Source: Wolfiporia cocos (lineage: Eukaryota; Basidiomycota; Agaricomycetes; Polyporales; Phaeolaceae). From it: 64,000 nucleotides of DNA. This document shows positions 33,601 through 43,700 of the stretch, piece by piece. The position numbers and the translations under genes are program-made. The stretch lies in NCBI GenBank assembly GCA_029448655.1, contig JACCLO010000012.1, positions 1,426,001 to 1,490,000 on the forward strand, written 5' to 3'. Under the pieces are notes generated by a model, which worked only from the letters and a program-made list of their open reading frames with translations, searched no databases and was not told the origin of the DNA. How positions within the stretch are numbered: position 1 is the stretch's first letter; each line of letters opens with the position of its first letter.

Positions 33601-35968
33601 AGCCATCCTTGATCAGCTTGATCAAGGCCTGGAGCTTCAGATGGAACACACGGGCCACAATATCAGGACGGTCTGCTGCCATTTGCCTCTTCCGTGGCCG
33701 TCCAGGATTATCTTCATCAGCATCCAGCTCCAGCAATGCATCCTGTATTTCAGGCCACTTAGGGTTGGCCATCATCGTGAGGAATATGTCAGGTTTGCGG
33801 CAATATCGGCAAATGGCCAGGGAGTCCTGAAGCAGCTGATACATATGCCGTGCACTTCCCAGATGGGAGGAGGGCAGAATGATCCGCTGTCCCTGTTGGC
33901 TGAGGTCTGGAACATTGTCGTTAGCATCAAGGGCATCCCTTACACTATTGTAGAGGTCTGCACGGATCTGCCTTTGATTGTTCCGCACCCAGTGAAGCTT
34001 GCTGGCCTCAATGGAAGCCCACGCATCCACAACGTATTGCTGAAAGAGACGTCCCCCACGGAAGAGATAGTCAAACTCCACAACCACATCTTCATGTCTG
34101 ATGATGCGGGGGTGTAGGCGGTAGGCATAGAAGCATTGTTCAGAGACTTTTGGGCTCCGCATCTGTTCTTGAGGGCCTGCTCCTGAGGGTATCAAGGGGT
34201 GCCATCCTTGGTCACCATGTGGAAACAGCAGCACATAGTGCAATGGAGAATATAGCGGGTGTATGTTGCTGATCTTTTCCAAGTTACCACCACGGAGCCG
34301 GAGGATAATGTCTCTATGTCTTTGAACATCTTCATCGCCACTGCCTGGAATCACCGCTGCGACCTCATCTGCGGTGGGGAGGTTATAACGCCGTCTGTCT
34401 GCAGTATGCTGCAGCATTATGTGGGCCCGCACATTGAGCTGTTCTTCTGGTGGCTTTGCCTGTAGGATCTCAAAGGCACGACGGTAGAGAGGAACAAAGG
34501 GGTTATGCTCCTCAAACACAACCTGCAGCTCGCCCATGATTCCTGGATCCAGATTGTGATTCCGCGTATTGCGGGTATCCAGGGCAGCCTGAGGATCATG
34601 TATATAGAGCTGTGCATATGATGGCTGAAGACCCTCTGGTGGGAGGAGACTTCCCATTTTGTGGTACAGAGCACCGTGTATCTTAAAGGAGTATGGGCCT
34701 GAGCCATTGAGGATGGCATTATCGACATTGACAGCGACAGACGTGAATGCGAATGCATTGTTGTACTGCCGGATCTTGTCCCGGAATGATCGAGAGCGGG
34801 GATCCACACCCATGAACAGTCGGCGTAATGCTGCAGGAGGCCGTTGTATAGGAGGCAGATCCACCTGGCCCTGAAGGCAACACACACCAAACCTGTGGCT
34901 GGTGTTAGTGGACGACTTCAAGCGCTCGCCTTTCCAGTGCAATGCATGGCAGTGTGGACATTGTATGTCCATCCTTCCAATGGAGTGACGGTCTGCTGGT
35001 TCGACATAGGGCTGCCTCCCCAAAGGGATATTTTGTGGGACTTGAAGCTCTTGGTGCTGCTGCAACTCCCTTTGGAGTCTGGCCTGTTCAATCAGCCGCA
35101 TGTCATCAGCAAGTGCTGCATGCTGCTGGATCTCCATTTGCAGTCTGGCCTCTTCGATCAGCTGCATGTCACGGGCAGCTTCTGTGTCCTGCTGGATCTG
35201 CCTTTGCATTCTGGCCTCTTCGATCAGCCGTGTGTCATCAGCAAGTGCTGTTTGACGTTCAACCTGGCGTTCATGTGTCTGCCGCACAATCCTTTGCTGA
35301 TCCCTGACATGGCTGTCATGATTTGTTCGTTGTGCCAATAATGTCTGATAGCGACTGCCTACAGAGGAGGAAGGTGCCAGCATGTGTGGTGTGGAAGGAA
35401 TGGACAATTCCTGATTTTGTCTGCGTGCACGCACTCTGCTAGCATGGCTTTCGTTGAAACCATGTTCAAGTTCTGCCCGCCAATCACGCCGTGGAGGTAC
35501 ATGCGCTGAGTTTGCAGGGGGCCAATGATATGTAGCATGTGGATCAGGCATGTGGGATGGTCCAGGTACTGGTTGGTTCGACTGCAAAGGCCGACCCAGC
35601 TCAGGATGCCAGCTACGTATCCGGGATGTGTTCCAAGGAACGTTATGCAGATTAGAAGGACCTGCAACAGGGACATCATATTGTGGTCCAGCAATAGCCT
35701 GATTTGCTTGTCCAGGAGTTGGTGGACGTAAGGGTCCAGCCATGGGCTGGTTTTGAGGAACAAATGCACTTGTGATACCATGTTCCCCATGAGGGTGGTG
35801 CAAGGCAAAGTTAGGCTGTGGAAAGGGTTGCCTCATCTGCAATCGCTGACGTCGCACAGATGGCGGTGTCATTTGCAGACGTGCTTCCCGATCCTGTGCC
35901 CTATGTTCCTCTCGGTCATGTTCTGGTGTAGAGGGAGGATCCCTACAACAGATCGTAACCTTCAGCAT
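30695..35968 (-). CDS. Helitron Rep/helicase (RepHel), intact ORF
   Basis: A single 1757-residue frame without introns. The N-terminal 330 residues are Gln/Pro-rich with three 25-residue coiled-coil-like repeats (about residues 236-303). A CPHCHALHW zinc-like motif follows. The Helitron-like Rep region contains TMMANPKWPEI, the HUH signature in GLPHVHLLIF (His 810 and 812) and the tyrosine pair in KYIHKYIYKG (Tyr 946 and 950) expected to nick and join DNA. A PIF1-type SF1 helicase follows, with Walker A SAGGGGKTFT (Lys 1295) and Walker B VIWDEAPM. The protein would drive rolling-circle transposition of itself and the short units. No stop or frameshift is present, so it may be active. An upstream exon cannot be excluded. 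Confidence 0.93.
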   Translation of the reverse strand: MLKVTICCRDPPSTPEHDREEHRAQDREARLQMTPPSVRRQRLQMRQPFPQPNFALHHPHGEHGITSAFVPQNQPMAGPLRPPTPGQANQAIAGPQYDVPVAGPSNLHNVPWNTSRIRSWHPELGRPLQSNQPVPGPSHMPDPHATYHWPPANSAHVPPRRDWRAELEHGFNESHASRVRARRQNQELSIPSTPHMLAPSSSVGSRYQTLLAQRTNHDSHVRDQQRIVRQTHERQVERQTALADDTRLIEEARMQRQIQQDTEAARDMQLIEEARLQMEIQQHAALADDMRLIEQARLQRELQQHQELQVPQNIPLGRQPYVEPADRHSIGRMDIQCPHCHALHWKGERLKSSTNTSHRFGVCCLQGQVDLPPIQRPPAALRRLFMGVDPRSRSFRDKIRQYNNAFAFTSVAVNVDNAILNGSGPYSFKIHGALYHKMGSLLPPEGLQPSYAQLYIHDPQAALDTRNTRNHNLDPGIMGELQVVFEEHNPFVPLYRRAFEILQAKPPEEQLNVRAHIMLQHTADRRRYNLPTADEVAAVIPGSGDEDVQRHRDIILRLRGGNLEKISNIHPLYSPLHYVLLFPHGDQGWHPLIPSGAGPQEQMRSPKVSEQCFYAYRLHPRIIRHEDVVVEFDYLFRGGRLFQQYVVDAWASIEASKLHWVRNNQRQIRADLYNSVRDALDANDNVPDLSQQGQRIILPSSHLGSARHMYQLLQDSLAICRYCRKPDIFLTMMANPKWPEIQDALLELDADEDNPGRPRKRQMAADRPDIVARVFHLKLQALIKLIKDGFFGELAGDVYTIEFQKRGLPHVHLLIFLKDLYKIRDGGQVDNIVSAQLPCQETQPKLYDTVTKCMLHGPCGDDNPHAPCMVDRACSKRYPKQFCEDTQFGEDGYPTYARPDNGRSHVNSRGHRLDNRHVVPYNPHLTAMLDCHINVEICTSIRAVKYIHKYIYKGHDRATLEVGQVDEVKQYIDGRYIGPVEAFWHIAEFPMHEEKPSVYRLTVHLKDEQMIFFAGGDNPHEVADRPSSTKTQLTEWFTANRDLPGATQHLYQDFPQHFVWDARSRTWKVRQRDFSIGRMAFVHPSAGEKFYLRLLLTVVKGATCWDDLCKVNGVAYPTFKAACSARGLLEDDGEWALCLEEAADMQSGPQLRNLFAILLTHCHPVEPANLWTRFRNNICDDLRPRVVAYGHEDPTEEQVWDLGLFLLNHILLKYGRRLTDFPPMPLPQAQWEPPHVNLILQEELAYDDAELAVEVEVDREHFNPEQANAYDVVLQSVLQQEGKIFFLHSAGGGGKTFTCNAIASAVRMHRKVALCVASSGIASLLLIGGRTAHSRFKIPIAVHETSTCHIPKNSNLADLIRETGIVIWDEAPMQHRHAIEAVDRTLRDILDKDVPFGGITMLFGGDFRQTLPVVPRGTREQIVSASLRRSYLWRHIQVLHLTQNMRLDRTPASDAFAQWLLNVGAGDPRSSQNNVSLPESMRLADNTVQGLVNAVYPGIAEGNKSDQYFLERTILCAKNDAVAELNAFILDRFPGEEVVLTGSDKVVGVEDEHYPVEYLNSITVSSLPLAHLALKPGCPLMLLRNIDPANGLYNGTRMILMSIRPHILQCRILGGSHAGKVVYIPRITLEPSAQDLPISISRRQFPVRLAFAMTINKSQGQSVMHVGLDQRVSVFSHGQLYVALSRCTAAERIKVLFPPDSESTSTANIVYHEVLSGLLNNWYAPLQHLGCLRWSDLFLRGCFGVCGSMEGWLPYWL

Positions 35969-36040
35969 TCAGTGTGTCTGGCAGAGCAGAATCCATACAT
36001 TATGAATGTATTTTTTGTGTGATGATATGAGAATTGTTGC

Positions 36041-36421
36041 CTCAAAGATTTGGGAAGTCTATGTGCATCGACCCATCAGTGCCAAAGTACCCACTGCCAG
36101 CGTGTTATAACAACCCACAGTATGTTGTGTTGCCCAAGCAAGTGTGAGGAAGGTCACTTATCAGCTCCTCAAAGATTGGGGAGATCTATGTGCATCAACC
36201 CATAAGTGTCAAAGAACCCACTGCCAGCATATTATAACAACCCACAATTTGTTGTGTTGTCCAAGCAAGTGTGAGGAAGGTCACTTATCAGCTCCTCAAA
36301 TATTGAGGAGATCTATGTGCATCGACCCATTAGCCGTAGAACCCAATGCCAGCATGTTATAACAACCCACAATATGTTGTGTTGCCCAAGCAAGTGTGGG
36401 GGAGGTTGCTTATGAGCTCAC
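36041..36421. repeat. Three 127-bp direct repeats upstream of RepHel
   Basis: Three copies start near 36041, 36168 and 36295 with CTCAAAGAT(T)..GGGAGATCTATGTGC and share TATAACAACCCACAATATGT and CCAAGCAAGTGTGAGGAAGG. They lie between the RepHel start (35968) and the 5' end of the element, so they may be part of its promoter; that is inference. Confidence 0.85.
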
Positions 36422-36949
36422 AGATAAGCAATGACTGTGTAGGGGCTTTCAACAGCTTATTACAGATGGTAATATGTCTGTTAATGCACCAATGTAGTGT
36501 GTCAATGTCTCTTGTCCCACTCCCCCACAGGGTAGGCAGGGGGCATTGTTTGTCACTGTTGTGACAGGGAAAGCCTAACACCTCCATCCACCCGTGTCCA
36601 CCTACTCGAGTTTTGGTGGGGCCCCCCTGTACGTTTTTGGCACCGATTTTTTTATTGCATAGATGTACTGTAATACCTATGTAGATTACAGCGGTAGCGA
36701 AATTATTGCAACGCGCGGTCAGGAAGACGCGCAAAATGCGAAATGCGCGGGTTTTCGCCAAACGCGGTGCGCGCGTTGCAGGCGCTGGGCGTGGGAATCC
36801 ACCGGCCAACTCCCCGGGTGGCAGGCGCCCTATCTAATGGGAGCAGGATTGACGACGCGCATGGACGCCACGCGGCGAACGTGGACGCCAGGTGCGCAAA
36901 ACGCGAGCGACACGCGACGCCTCCCACGCGAGCCCCCATTACTTATAGA

Positions 36950-37233
36950 CTAGCTTAATTACCTGTGGCTTCGCCACAATTTTGTATTTCTAGGAGTTAT
37001 TATATATCTCTGCCCGCTCAGCCACTCCTCCACCTCGCTGACGCTCGGCCTCGTCGTCGCTTCGCTTGTAATACCTTTGCAACCGGCACGCGCGCCTTGC
37101 AGGCGCCGGCGCGCACTCGATGGGCGCCCTACAGGCGCCGCCACGCGGCAAACGTGCTCGCCATGTGCAATTCTCGTGCGCGACACGCTAGCGACACGCG
37201 ACAGCTCCCACGCGAGCTCCCATTACTCTTAGA
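36950..37233 (-). mobile_element. Helitron unit 7, non-autonomous, 284 bp
   Basis: Same length as unit 2 and nearly identical in sequence over the whole unit. Its 5' end TCTAAGAGTAATGGGAGC is followed on the plus strand by host T at 37234, giving the A/T insertion site. Confidence 0.88.
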
Positions 37234-37629
37234 TGCCGCCCTTGAACTTCATGTAGAATATGGCAGCTATGCCCATGTATGATCATGGTTAAATTATGCA
37301 GTGTATACATGGCAGGTCCATAAGTATATGTGGAGATAGCTCGGTCCAGGCCTTATAGATTCAAGCAGAAATATATGGTATATACCGATCCTGATTTACC
37401 TCCTGACCATGCGCCCTGTTCTGATATAGGCGCACATGGTCTACCCAGTCTAGCAGGACCTGTACGCTGCTTGGACACTCATGTTTGACTTAGAAGCATG
37501 GCCGATATATTTTTCTGATTTGCACTCTGACCACAACGACGATGGCAGTACATGCAACCCAACACCTTCATGCCGCCACAAAGATCTAAGGTAACTATTA
37601 ACGAGAATCAATCGCACTCAACTACTCAC

Positions 37630-38342
37630 TTATGAATAGTATGACTATGAGAAGGAGAAGGTGCCGTGCTTTTGTAGGGCTTATAATCGTAACGCTATCA
37701 CGCTGTCGCTGATACGCCTTCTTGTACGTGCGGAAACAGGTCTTCAAGAGTTCTTCAATATCATGCATTGTGAATTTGACATTGGCATGCTTGAGCGTAC
37801 ATGTCTCGGGGTTCTGGGCATCAAATATTGTAAGTTGTGGACCCACTCAATTCTAATGACGTGTACCGTTTGTTCATTATAGACGATGCTCGCTATATGC
37901 GTGATGATTTGCGCATTAGCATCGGCTGCAACGTCTTTCTCGAAACCAAAGTGGAGCTTGGGGTCGGTGCCCCCATTTTCTTTATCATTCTCTGACTGAC
38001 TATCCTCCTTCGATACTACCCCATCACCAACAGCTTCTTTGTCAAGTGGGATCAGCCATTTACAGTGAATTAATCTCAATATTTGAGACACGACCTGGAG
38101 CTCTGCACGTGTGGTAAGCTGCTTCTCACTCGACTCTTCTAGCTTAATGCTGAGGATCTGAACAGACCCTGGCACCTTTCCGCTCTTCTTGAGACATTAT
38201 GGGACCGTCTTACGTGCTCGTCTTCATCTTCTCCGTCAGTCCCTCTCTCATCATCTTCTCTCCTTGTGGACACTGCCTTTAACTTGTTCGATTCATTTCG
38301 CAGGTTGGCGACCTCAGGAGTCAGTTCCGGGGCCAGGAGGTA
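37630..38342 (-). CDS. Unrecognised spliced gene, partial model
   Basis: I do not recognise this protein. A minus-strand exon reads VPGSVQILSIKLEESSEKQL through ANAQIITHIASIVYNEQT. A 48-bp GT-AG intron (GTACAC...GCCCAG) then joins it in frame to NPETCTLKHANVKFTMHD, continuing to KTCFRTYKKAYQRQRDS. Upstream, an acidic stretch (STRREDDERGTDGEDEDEH) joins through a GTAAGA...CTCAAG intron. The pattern of in-frame splicing and charged, low-complexity segments suggests a real gene. Neither the start nor the end is settled; the 3' end points toward the Helitron array 400 bp away, so it could be truncated. Confidence 0.4.
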
Positions 38343-39934
38343 TAGCAGACATGGCAGAAGGGCCAGACTGAGGTGGAGGACGAGCAGGGGTCCAGGCCCG
38401 ATATCTCATTGATGCAGCAAAGCTACCAGGCGACGCAATGAGCACATGATCGCGTTTTCGCCTGATCGGGTCAATAATAAGATTATTTGTTCGCCCAAAC
38501 TCATGAGAATAACGTGGTATATTTTATTATTGAGGCTAGGATTGTGGAACTACCGTGTCGGATTTAGCTGGACATAGATCCTCTACATCGATGCTCTTAA
38601 ACAGGCATAGACGATCTTGTCAGACCTGTACAATACCTGGCCCTTGATACCTACACTAATTAGAGAGATACGGGTATAGCCTTCAAGTGCCAATATAACC
38701 TCAACTACAAGCTAGGTGACTTAGCAGCATGTGCATAGGTGGGTATTTTCCGACTCTGTAGGGCTAGCTCCAGTTGAGCTAGCAAGGCAAGCTCTGTTGT
38801 GGTACATATAGCTCTACACCTACAGTTCGTAGCTAGCTCCACCCTTGATTACTAGGGGTCTGAACGCAGTGATTGTAACTGCGGATCGGCAGCTGCTCGG
38901 AGCAGACAATCTCATGATTTCCCAGTGGTAGACCCCGGCTACTTCATCAGGGGACAACTCGGCCGTACGCGACCGACCCGGGAATCATTACACAGTCCGT
39001 GAGCAATATTTCCTTCGATGTCAGAAAACTAGGCCGCGAACCGAGAGCGACAAGCGCATCGACAAGTACGATCCGGCCGAGGGAAAAGGCGATATCGCTC
39101 CTGCCTGCGCGCAATCCGCTTCAGCCAAATAAATACCTCGTAGCTCACCAACTCTGTGTATGCACAAATACATTCGGCAGCCTCACTCGGAACTGTGGCG
39201 CGCGGCGCGTATACTGGTGTCAGCGAGTTACGGATCGGCTCCGGTCAGCCCGTGCAGCCTACAGACGCGCTACAGTCCCACTGCACCCCTCGGCCTCCAG
39301 GCTGCTCACTCACCTGTTCCTGTTCCAAGTCGAGTGCCGCCATCGCCCCCTATCTGGAGCGCGCGGCTGGAGCGCTGAATCATTCCTGACACATTGTGAT
39401 GACATTTCTTGATCTTTCTTACTCAAGCACATCCAGATTGCCGCCCGTTTCGTATGCTCCGGAATGATGATGGATGGGTTGCTTGAATCAACCAGATGCG
39501 ATCAATAGCTAGCGAATAGTGGCGGAGTGTGTAATGACAAAGGGACGGGGACGGTGACGGGGACAGCACAACCTACCCGGCTTTGGAGGACTGTGAATAT
39601 GCAGCACGGTGAGTTCAAGCTTCATTAGCCGTTAGAGAGGCTCAGAGAAGGCTAGCGGAGCGTTATCCGGAGCCAAGAGGTCGTTCGACCGAAATCCATG
39701 TGGCTGAACGATACTAGCGTGGGGAGCATCGTCCGCAACGAGCAGCACCGTTTCGTCTCCTCCTCTGAACACACCAAATGGGCTTAAGCCTGGAGGATGG
39801 ACGGCCGCCGTTACACAAGCGTCTCTTGATAGTTTCAACGCAGCGGTGAGCCATGCGAAGATAAAACGGGGTACATTTCCTTCTACCTATCTACAAACAC
39901 AATACAAGTCCGTCCAGTCCATGATATGTGCAGT
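38343..39934. other. Intergenic, no gene recognised
   Basis: No exon or RNA gene is supported. There is a short AGCTAGC-rich stretch at about 38760-38835 and a GGGGACGG run at about 39542-39565. Confidence 0.45.
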
Positions 39935-40767
39935 CTACTTGCCGTAGACCTTGACGCGCTCCTCGATCGGCGAGAACGCCTTGTCACCCGCAGGCGCGCC
40001 GGGGACACCGAACGGCATCTCCGCGATGAGGTTCCACGTCGAGGGGATGTTCCACGCGGTCTTGACCTTCTGGTCGATGAGCGGGTTGTAGTGCTGCGCG
40101 CGTGCGGTCAGCGGCGGCGCGCGTGAGGTTTCGGAGACGGACGTACCTGGAGAGAGGCACCGAAGCCCTCGAGCTCGAGCGCGATCCAAGTGGAGTGCTG
40201 GATCATCCCGCTTGTGTGCTATAGGCGCGTCAGTGGGGGTGCAGCCTGCGCAAGGGCACTGCGCACCTCAGACCACCCGGGGAACGACTCCTGGTAGAGG
40301 GGGAACGCCTCCTGGAGGCGGCGGATGGGCTCCTGGTCCTCGAAGAAGAGGACGGTGCCGTATCCGCTCTTGAAGCCCTGCAGCTTCTTCTCCGTCGTCG
40401 GCCACCCCCCCTCGGGTACGACAGGCTTGAGCACCTCCGCGACGATATCCCAGAGCTTCTCGTGCTCCTTCTTCAGCAGGACGACCGCGCGGCTCGACTG
40501 CGAGTTGAACGAGGACGGCGTGTGCAGCACGACCTGCTGCACGATCTCCTCGATGCGCGCGTCGGGGATCGGCGACTTGGGGGTGATGTTGTAGTATGTG
40601 CGGCGCGTCTTGAGCGCGTCGAGGTACTGTGCGGACGACATGGTGCGCGTTTGGGTGTGGGTGAGCGAGATGGATGAGCGGGCGGCGGGAAAGGTGCGGG
40701 AGAGTGCGCGGAGAGAAGTGCGTGCGGTGGACGGGAGTGCGGTGCGGAGGCAGGCTGCTAGCGACAT
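39935..40767 (-). CDS. Nitroreductase family protein (FRM2/HBN1-like), copy 2
   Basis: Three exons (40267-40767, 40147-40218, 39935-40093) in phase 0 give 243 residues. From the second Met (MSSAQYLDALKTRRTYYN) it is very close to copy 1 at 18848-19681, with identical blocks such as TPSSFNSQSSRAVVLLKKEH and AEMPFGVPGAPAGDK. The N-terminal 42 residues are different in sequence but again basic and Ser/Thr/Ala-rich, a likely mitochondrial presequence. Predicted role is FMN-dependent reduction of nitro or quinone substrates. Intron positions are the same but intron sequences differ. The coding sequence is more GC-rich at third positions than in copy 1. Confidence 0.9.
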
Positions 40768-43700
40768 GGTCTTATACGTTTACTCGTCCTTCGACGCGCT
40801 ATATGGTGTGCGCTGGCGCGGTGACGAATCAGGTTTGCGATTACAGATCTGGGTGACGGTTCCTGCTGTGGGAGGAAATAAACCGTTTTGCCTCTGTTCC
40901 GGAACATTCGTGGGAAGAACGTAGCGCAGACGTTCGACAAATCTCTGTCGATTACTGTATGCCAGCAGTCATTCTGCATGACGCATTGCTGATTATTCCT
41001 TGTAAGAATCATCGCGACTGTGTGATGCAGGATAGAAGAGAGACCAGCACGCACCCAGTTGTTGGCAGCACTGACGTATTATTAGTCACATTTGTGACGC
41101 GTTACACATCATCAGATAAGCAATCTTGTGACGCACTGTTACACCGATGAGCGATTTGACGAACGACGCGACAGCACTCGTCCGGCAGGGCATAACACAA
41201 TCCGCTTTCAGAAACCCTGATGGCGAGCTAATGGGAGAATTCTGCTGTTCACGGAAAGTAGCCAGTTGGGGATCTGTCTAGGATATCGGGTGAAGGTGAA
41301 ACTGATCGATGACAAGGTGGTATTTGCTGATAGGCGCTGAGTATCTCTAAGCAGGTTCCAGATAACGCGAACCGTCTCGTCAAACCACAGTTTTATTGAC
41401 GTTTACCGGCGCAGGATTCTGCATAAGCGGGCGTCTTGTTCGACCTTCGACCTCATGTTCCGGTGCTACGTGCTATTGGCAAAATATCTACCACATCAGA
41501 CATATGTACTGTGGTGTCACGACCATATATATAGGCGACCGGTTGGTGCAGGGGTATTGTCATTAGTACTATTTCAATGAGCATTTTCACGCTGACTGCC
41601 AATGATTCAAACTTCAGCGCTTCAGCCCTCGATGGATCTCCCATAATTAGTAAGTGTTGAAGTCGCAGCTTAGGCGACGAGACCCTGGGGACAGGGGGAC
41701 AAATGAGCAAATAGGCGACGGCGACAGACCCTCGGGGACGGGGGACGACGCCTAAGGTCGTGACACTACAGTAGTGCGAAGGTTACCCGTCCATATCTAC
41801 CGATGCGCTATTCATTATGGCCGCTCATTGTTCTAAAGCATGTTATCCCTGCAGGCGAGATACTCGTGCATCAGACGTCTGACGCAAAACGAGTACGTTA
41901 TGGCCTGTACTCTGACTAAGAATTCTCAAGGTACATCGCTATGTGGCGCCTTTCGCGCATCCGCAACCGCAACATGCGGCACAAGATAGGGACGTCCTTC
42001 CGAGAAGAAGAAACACTCGGTACACCATGCGCAGTATAGATGAACAAATCCTTATATGGCGGAATCCTCCCGTTGATCTGTCAGCGAACGTCAACTGAGC
42101 CGTAAATGTCGCATTCTAGTGCATCGATGTTGTGCGACCACATCAGCGCGTTCTATCGCGTACATATGCTTACTTCTGGCCGCTCACATTGCTAATTGGC
42201 AATTGGAGGACCCGCGTTGATTATCGTGGTGGCCTCTACGATGCTCGCATCGATCGCTATCATTGCGGCGCTGGGCAACGGAAGAAGTGCACTTCGTGAA
42301 TATACTCAGCGGCCGGTTCCGCCGTTGCATGTTTCTCAATCAGCTGCCACAAAACCTCTCGATGATAGACTGGGATTGGGCCTTGTACTTATTGGTCTCG
42401 AAGCATCGCTGTGTAGTTCCATTTCTGACTGTATGTATTGCTCTTCTGCCCTGCTTGGACTTAACAAGCTCATAGTGCTCCTATACCGTGACGTGCTGTG
42501 TGTTCTCTGCATGAACTGTGGCGGGGGCTCGCTGGCATGAGCGACGTCACCTTCTCTGTTCTCAATATCGTGTTTTAAATCGTATTCATCGCATTTGAAG
42601 CGTTAGGCATTTGGGTCGAGGCGCAGGCCGTAGTTTGTCTTTACCACGGCCTGCATCTCCACTCGATCTCCCAGCATGTCAACCTCTCCTTCTCCTACCG
42701 GCTCTATATCTCGGAGAGACTCCATGGCGGGCCGTGGCTGTGAACGACAGCGACATAGCCTTTGATGCATGATGTATGTAGGCAGCGTATTGGCGGATCA
42801 TTGCCATCATCCATGTTCCAAGATATGTCAATCTGCAGGCGAGCACCCCCCCTCGACTCTTCTTGCCCTGTTACCGCTCGGATACTGACAGTGGGATCAA
42901 ATGTGACTGTTGTTTCAGTCACATCCAACAACGACCACACTAAAGTCTAAAGCCAACATATCGAGATTGCATCTCGTAAGCGACGATTGATCTACACCAT
43001 GGATCTGTGCGACGCCACGGCGCCCGTCGGGGCATGGTCCTCGCTTGTTACGCGGCCGCCGTCCTCTGCCGCACAGTAATTGAAGGGCTCATCTGATACA
43101 ATCAGGTGGTGTCCGTATGTACAAGTCATCTTACAAGAATACAGGTGCGTAGAAATATGTAAAATCGATGCATCGAGTCTGGTATCGCAGCAGGCACACG
43201 AGTTCTTCTGTATCAGTTGTGCATATTATGCACAGGACGCTGGCCGCACATAGACCCCATGGACCGTAAAACTTCCAGTCTGTTCAAGAGTGCAGATCAA
43301 GCTCTTCCTTTCTAAAGAACATGCAACCACCGTGAACATAAGGCATAATCAGAATGGCAGACGCATTGCGTTCGACTTTCACTTCACTTCTTGGCGCCCG
43401 CTGCCAATGAATTCAGAACCACCGCATACGGCCGTTTGGGGTCAGGTTTGCTGGCTTTATGTGAAAACTGAATCTTTTATAACTGCTATACATAATTGAA
43501 AGTGTTACATACGCGCACAGCTTTCATTTTGCTCACAGCATCTGCTTTCTGGTTCTCTCCACCGAGCGATCGTACAAGACCCTTCTGCGCTTCTTCCACT
43601 GTTGTTGCTGCTGTTGCTGCTGCTTTGGCTTCTCTCTCTTCCAGTGTTACTTTTAACAACCGGATAGTAAGCGATCATTGAGCACGACATCCTCGTCCAA

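Larger units (their letters stand above)
30130..36949 (-). mobile_element. Helitron unit 6, autonomous, 6.8 kb
   Basis: The 3' end is CTAG plus a CCGTGGC-GAA-GCCACGG hairpin (30130-30160) and the 5' end begins TCTATAAGTAATGGG at 36949. It contains one long Rep/helicase ORF, about 0.5 kb of 3' noncoding DNA, and about 1 kb upstream with three 127-bp repeats. It lacks the CGCTCAGCCACT module of the short units but shares their outer ends and the GC-rich block near 36760-36840. Confidence 0.9.
27042..37233 (-). mobile_element. Head-to-tail array of seven Helitrons
   Basis: Seven units lie in one orientation. Each 3' end (left) has a GTGGC-GAA-GCCAC hairpin, then GGTAATTAA and CTAG; each 5' end (right) begins TC, most as TCTAAGAGTAATGGGAGCTC or close variants. 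Junctions are at 27559/27560, 27843/27844, 28954/28955, 29306/29307, 30129/30130 and 36949/36950. The outer flanks are A (27041) and T (37234), the A/T target expected for Helitrons. The leftmost 3' end reads CTCG instead of CTAG. Six units share a module near the 3' end (CTGCCCGCTCAGCCACT...). Only the 6.8-kb unit codes for protein. Boundaries come from repeated termini and are precise. Confidence 0.9.

Noticed and set aside
32756..34117. 453-residue plus-strand open frame
   Set aside because: It is the antisense of the Helitron RepHel ORF, with no domain of its own.
42196..42540. 114-residue open frame with a hydrophobic start
   Set aside because: A single hydrophobic stretch is not enough, the remainder has no recognisable pattern, and no flanking exon fits.
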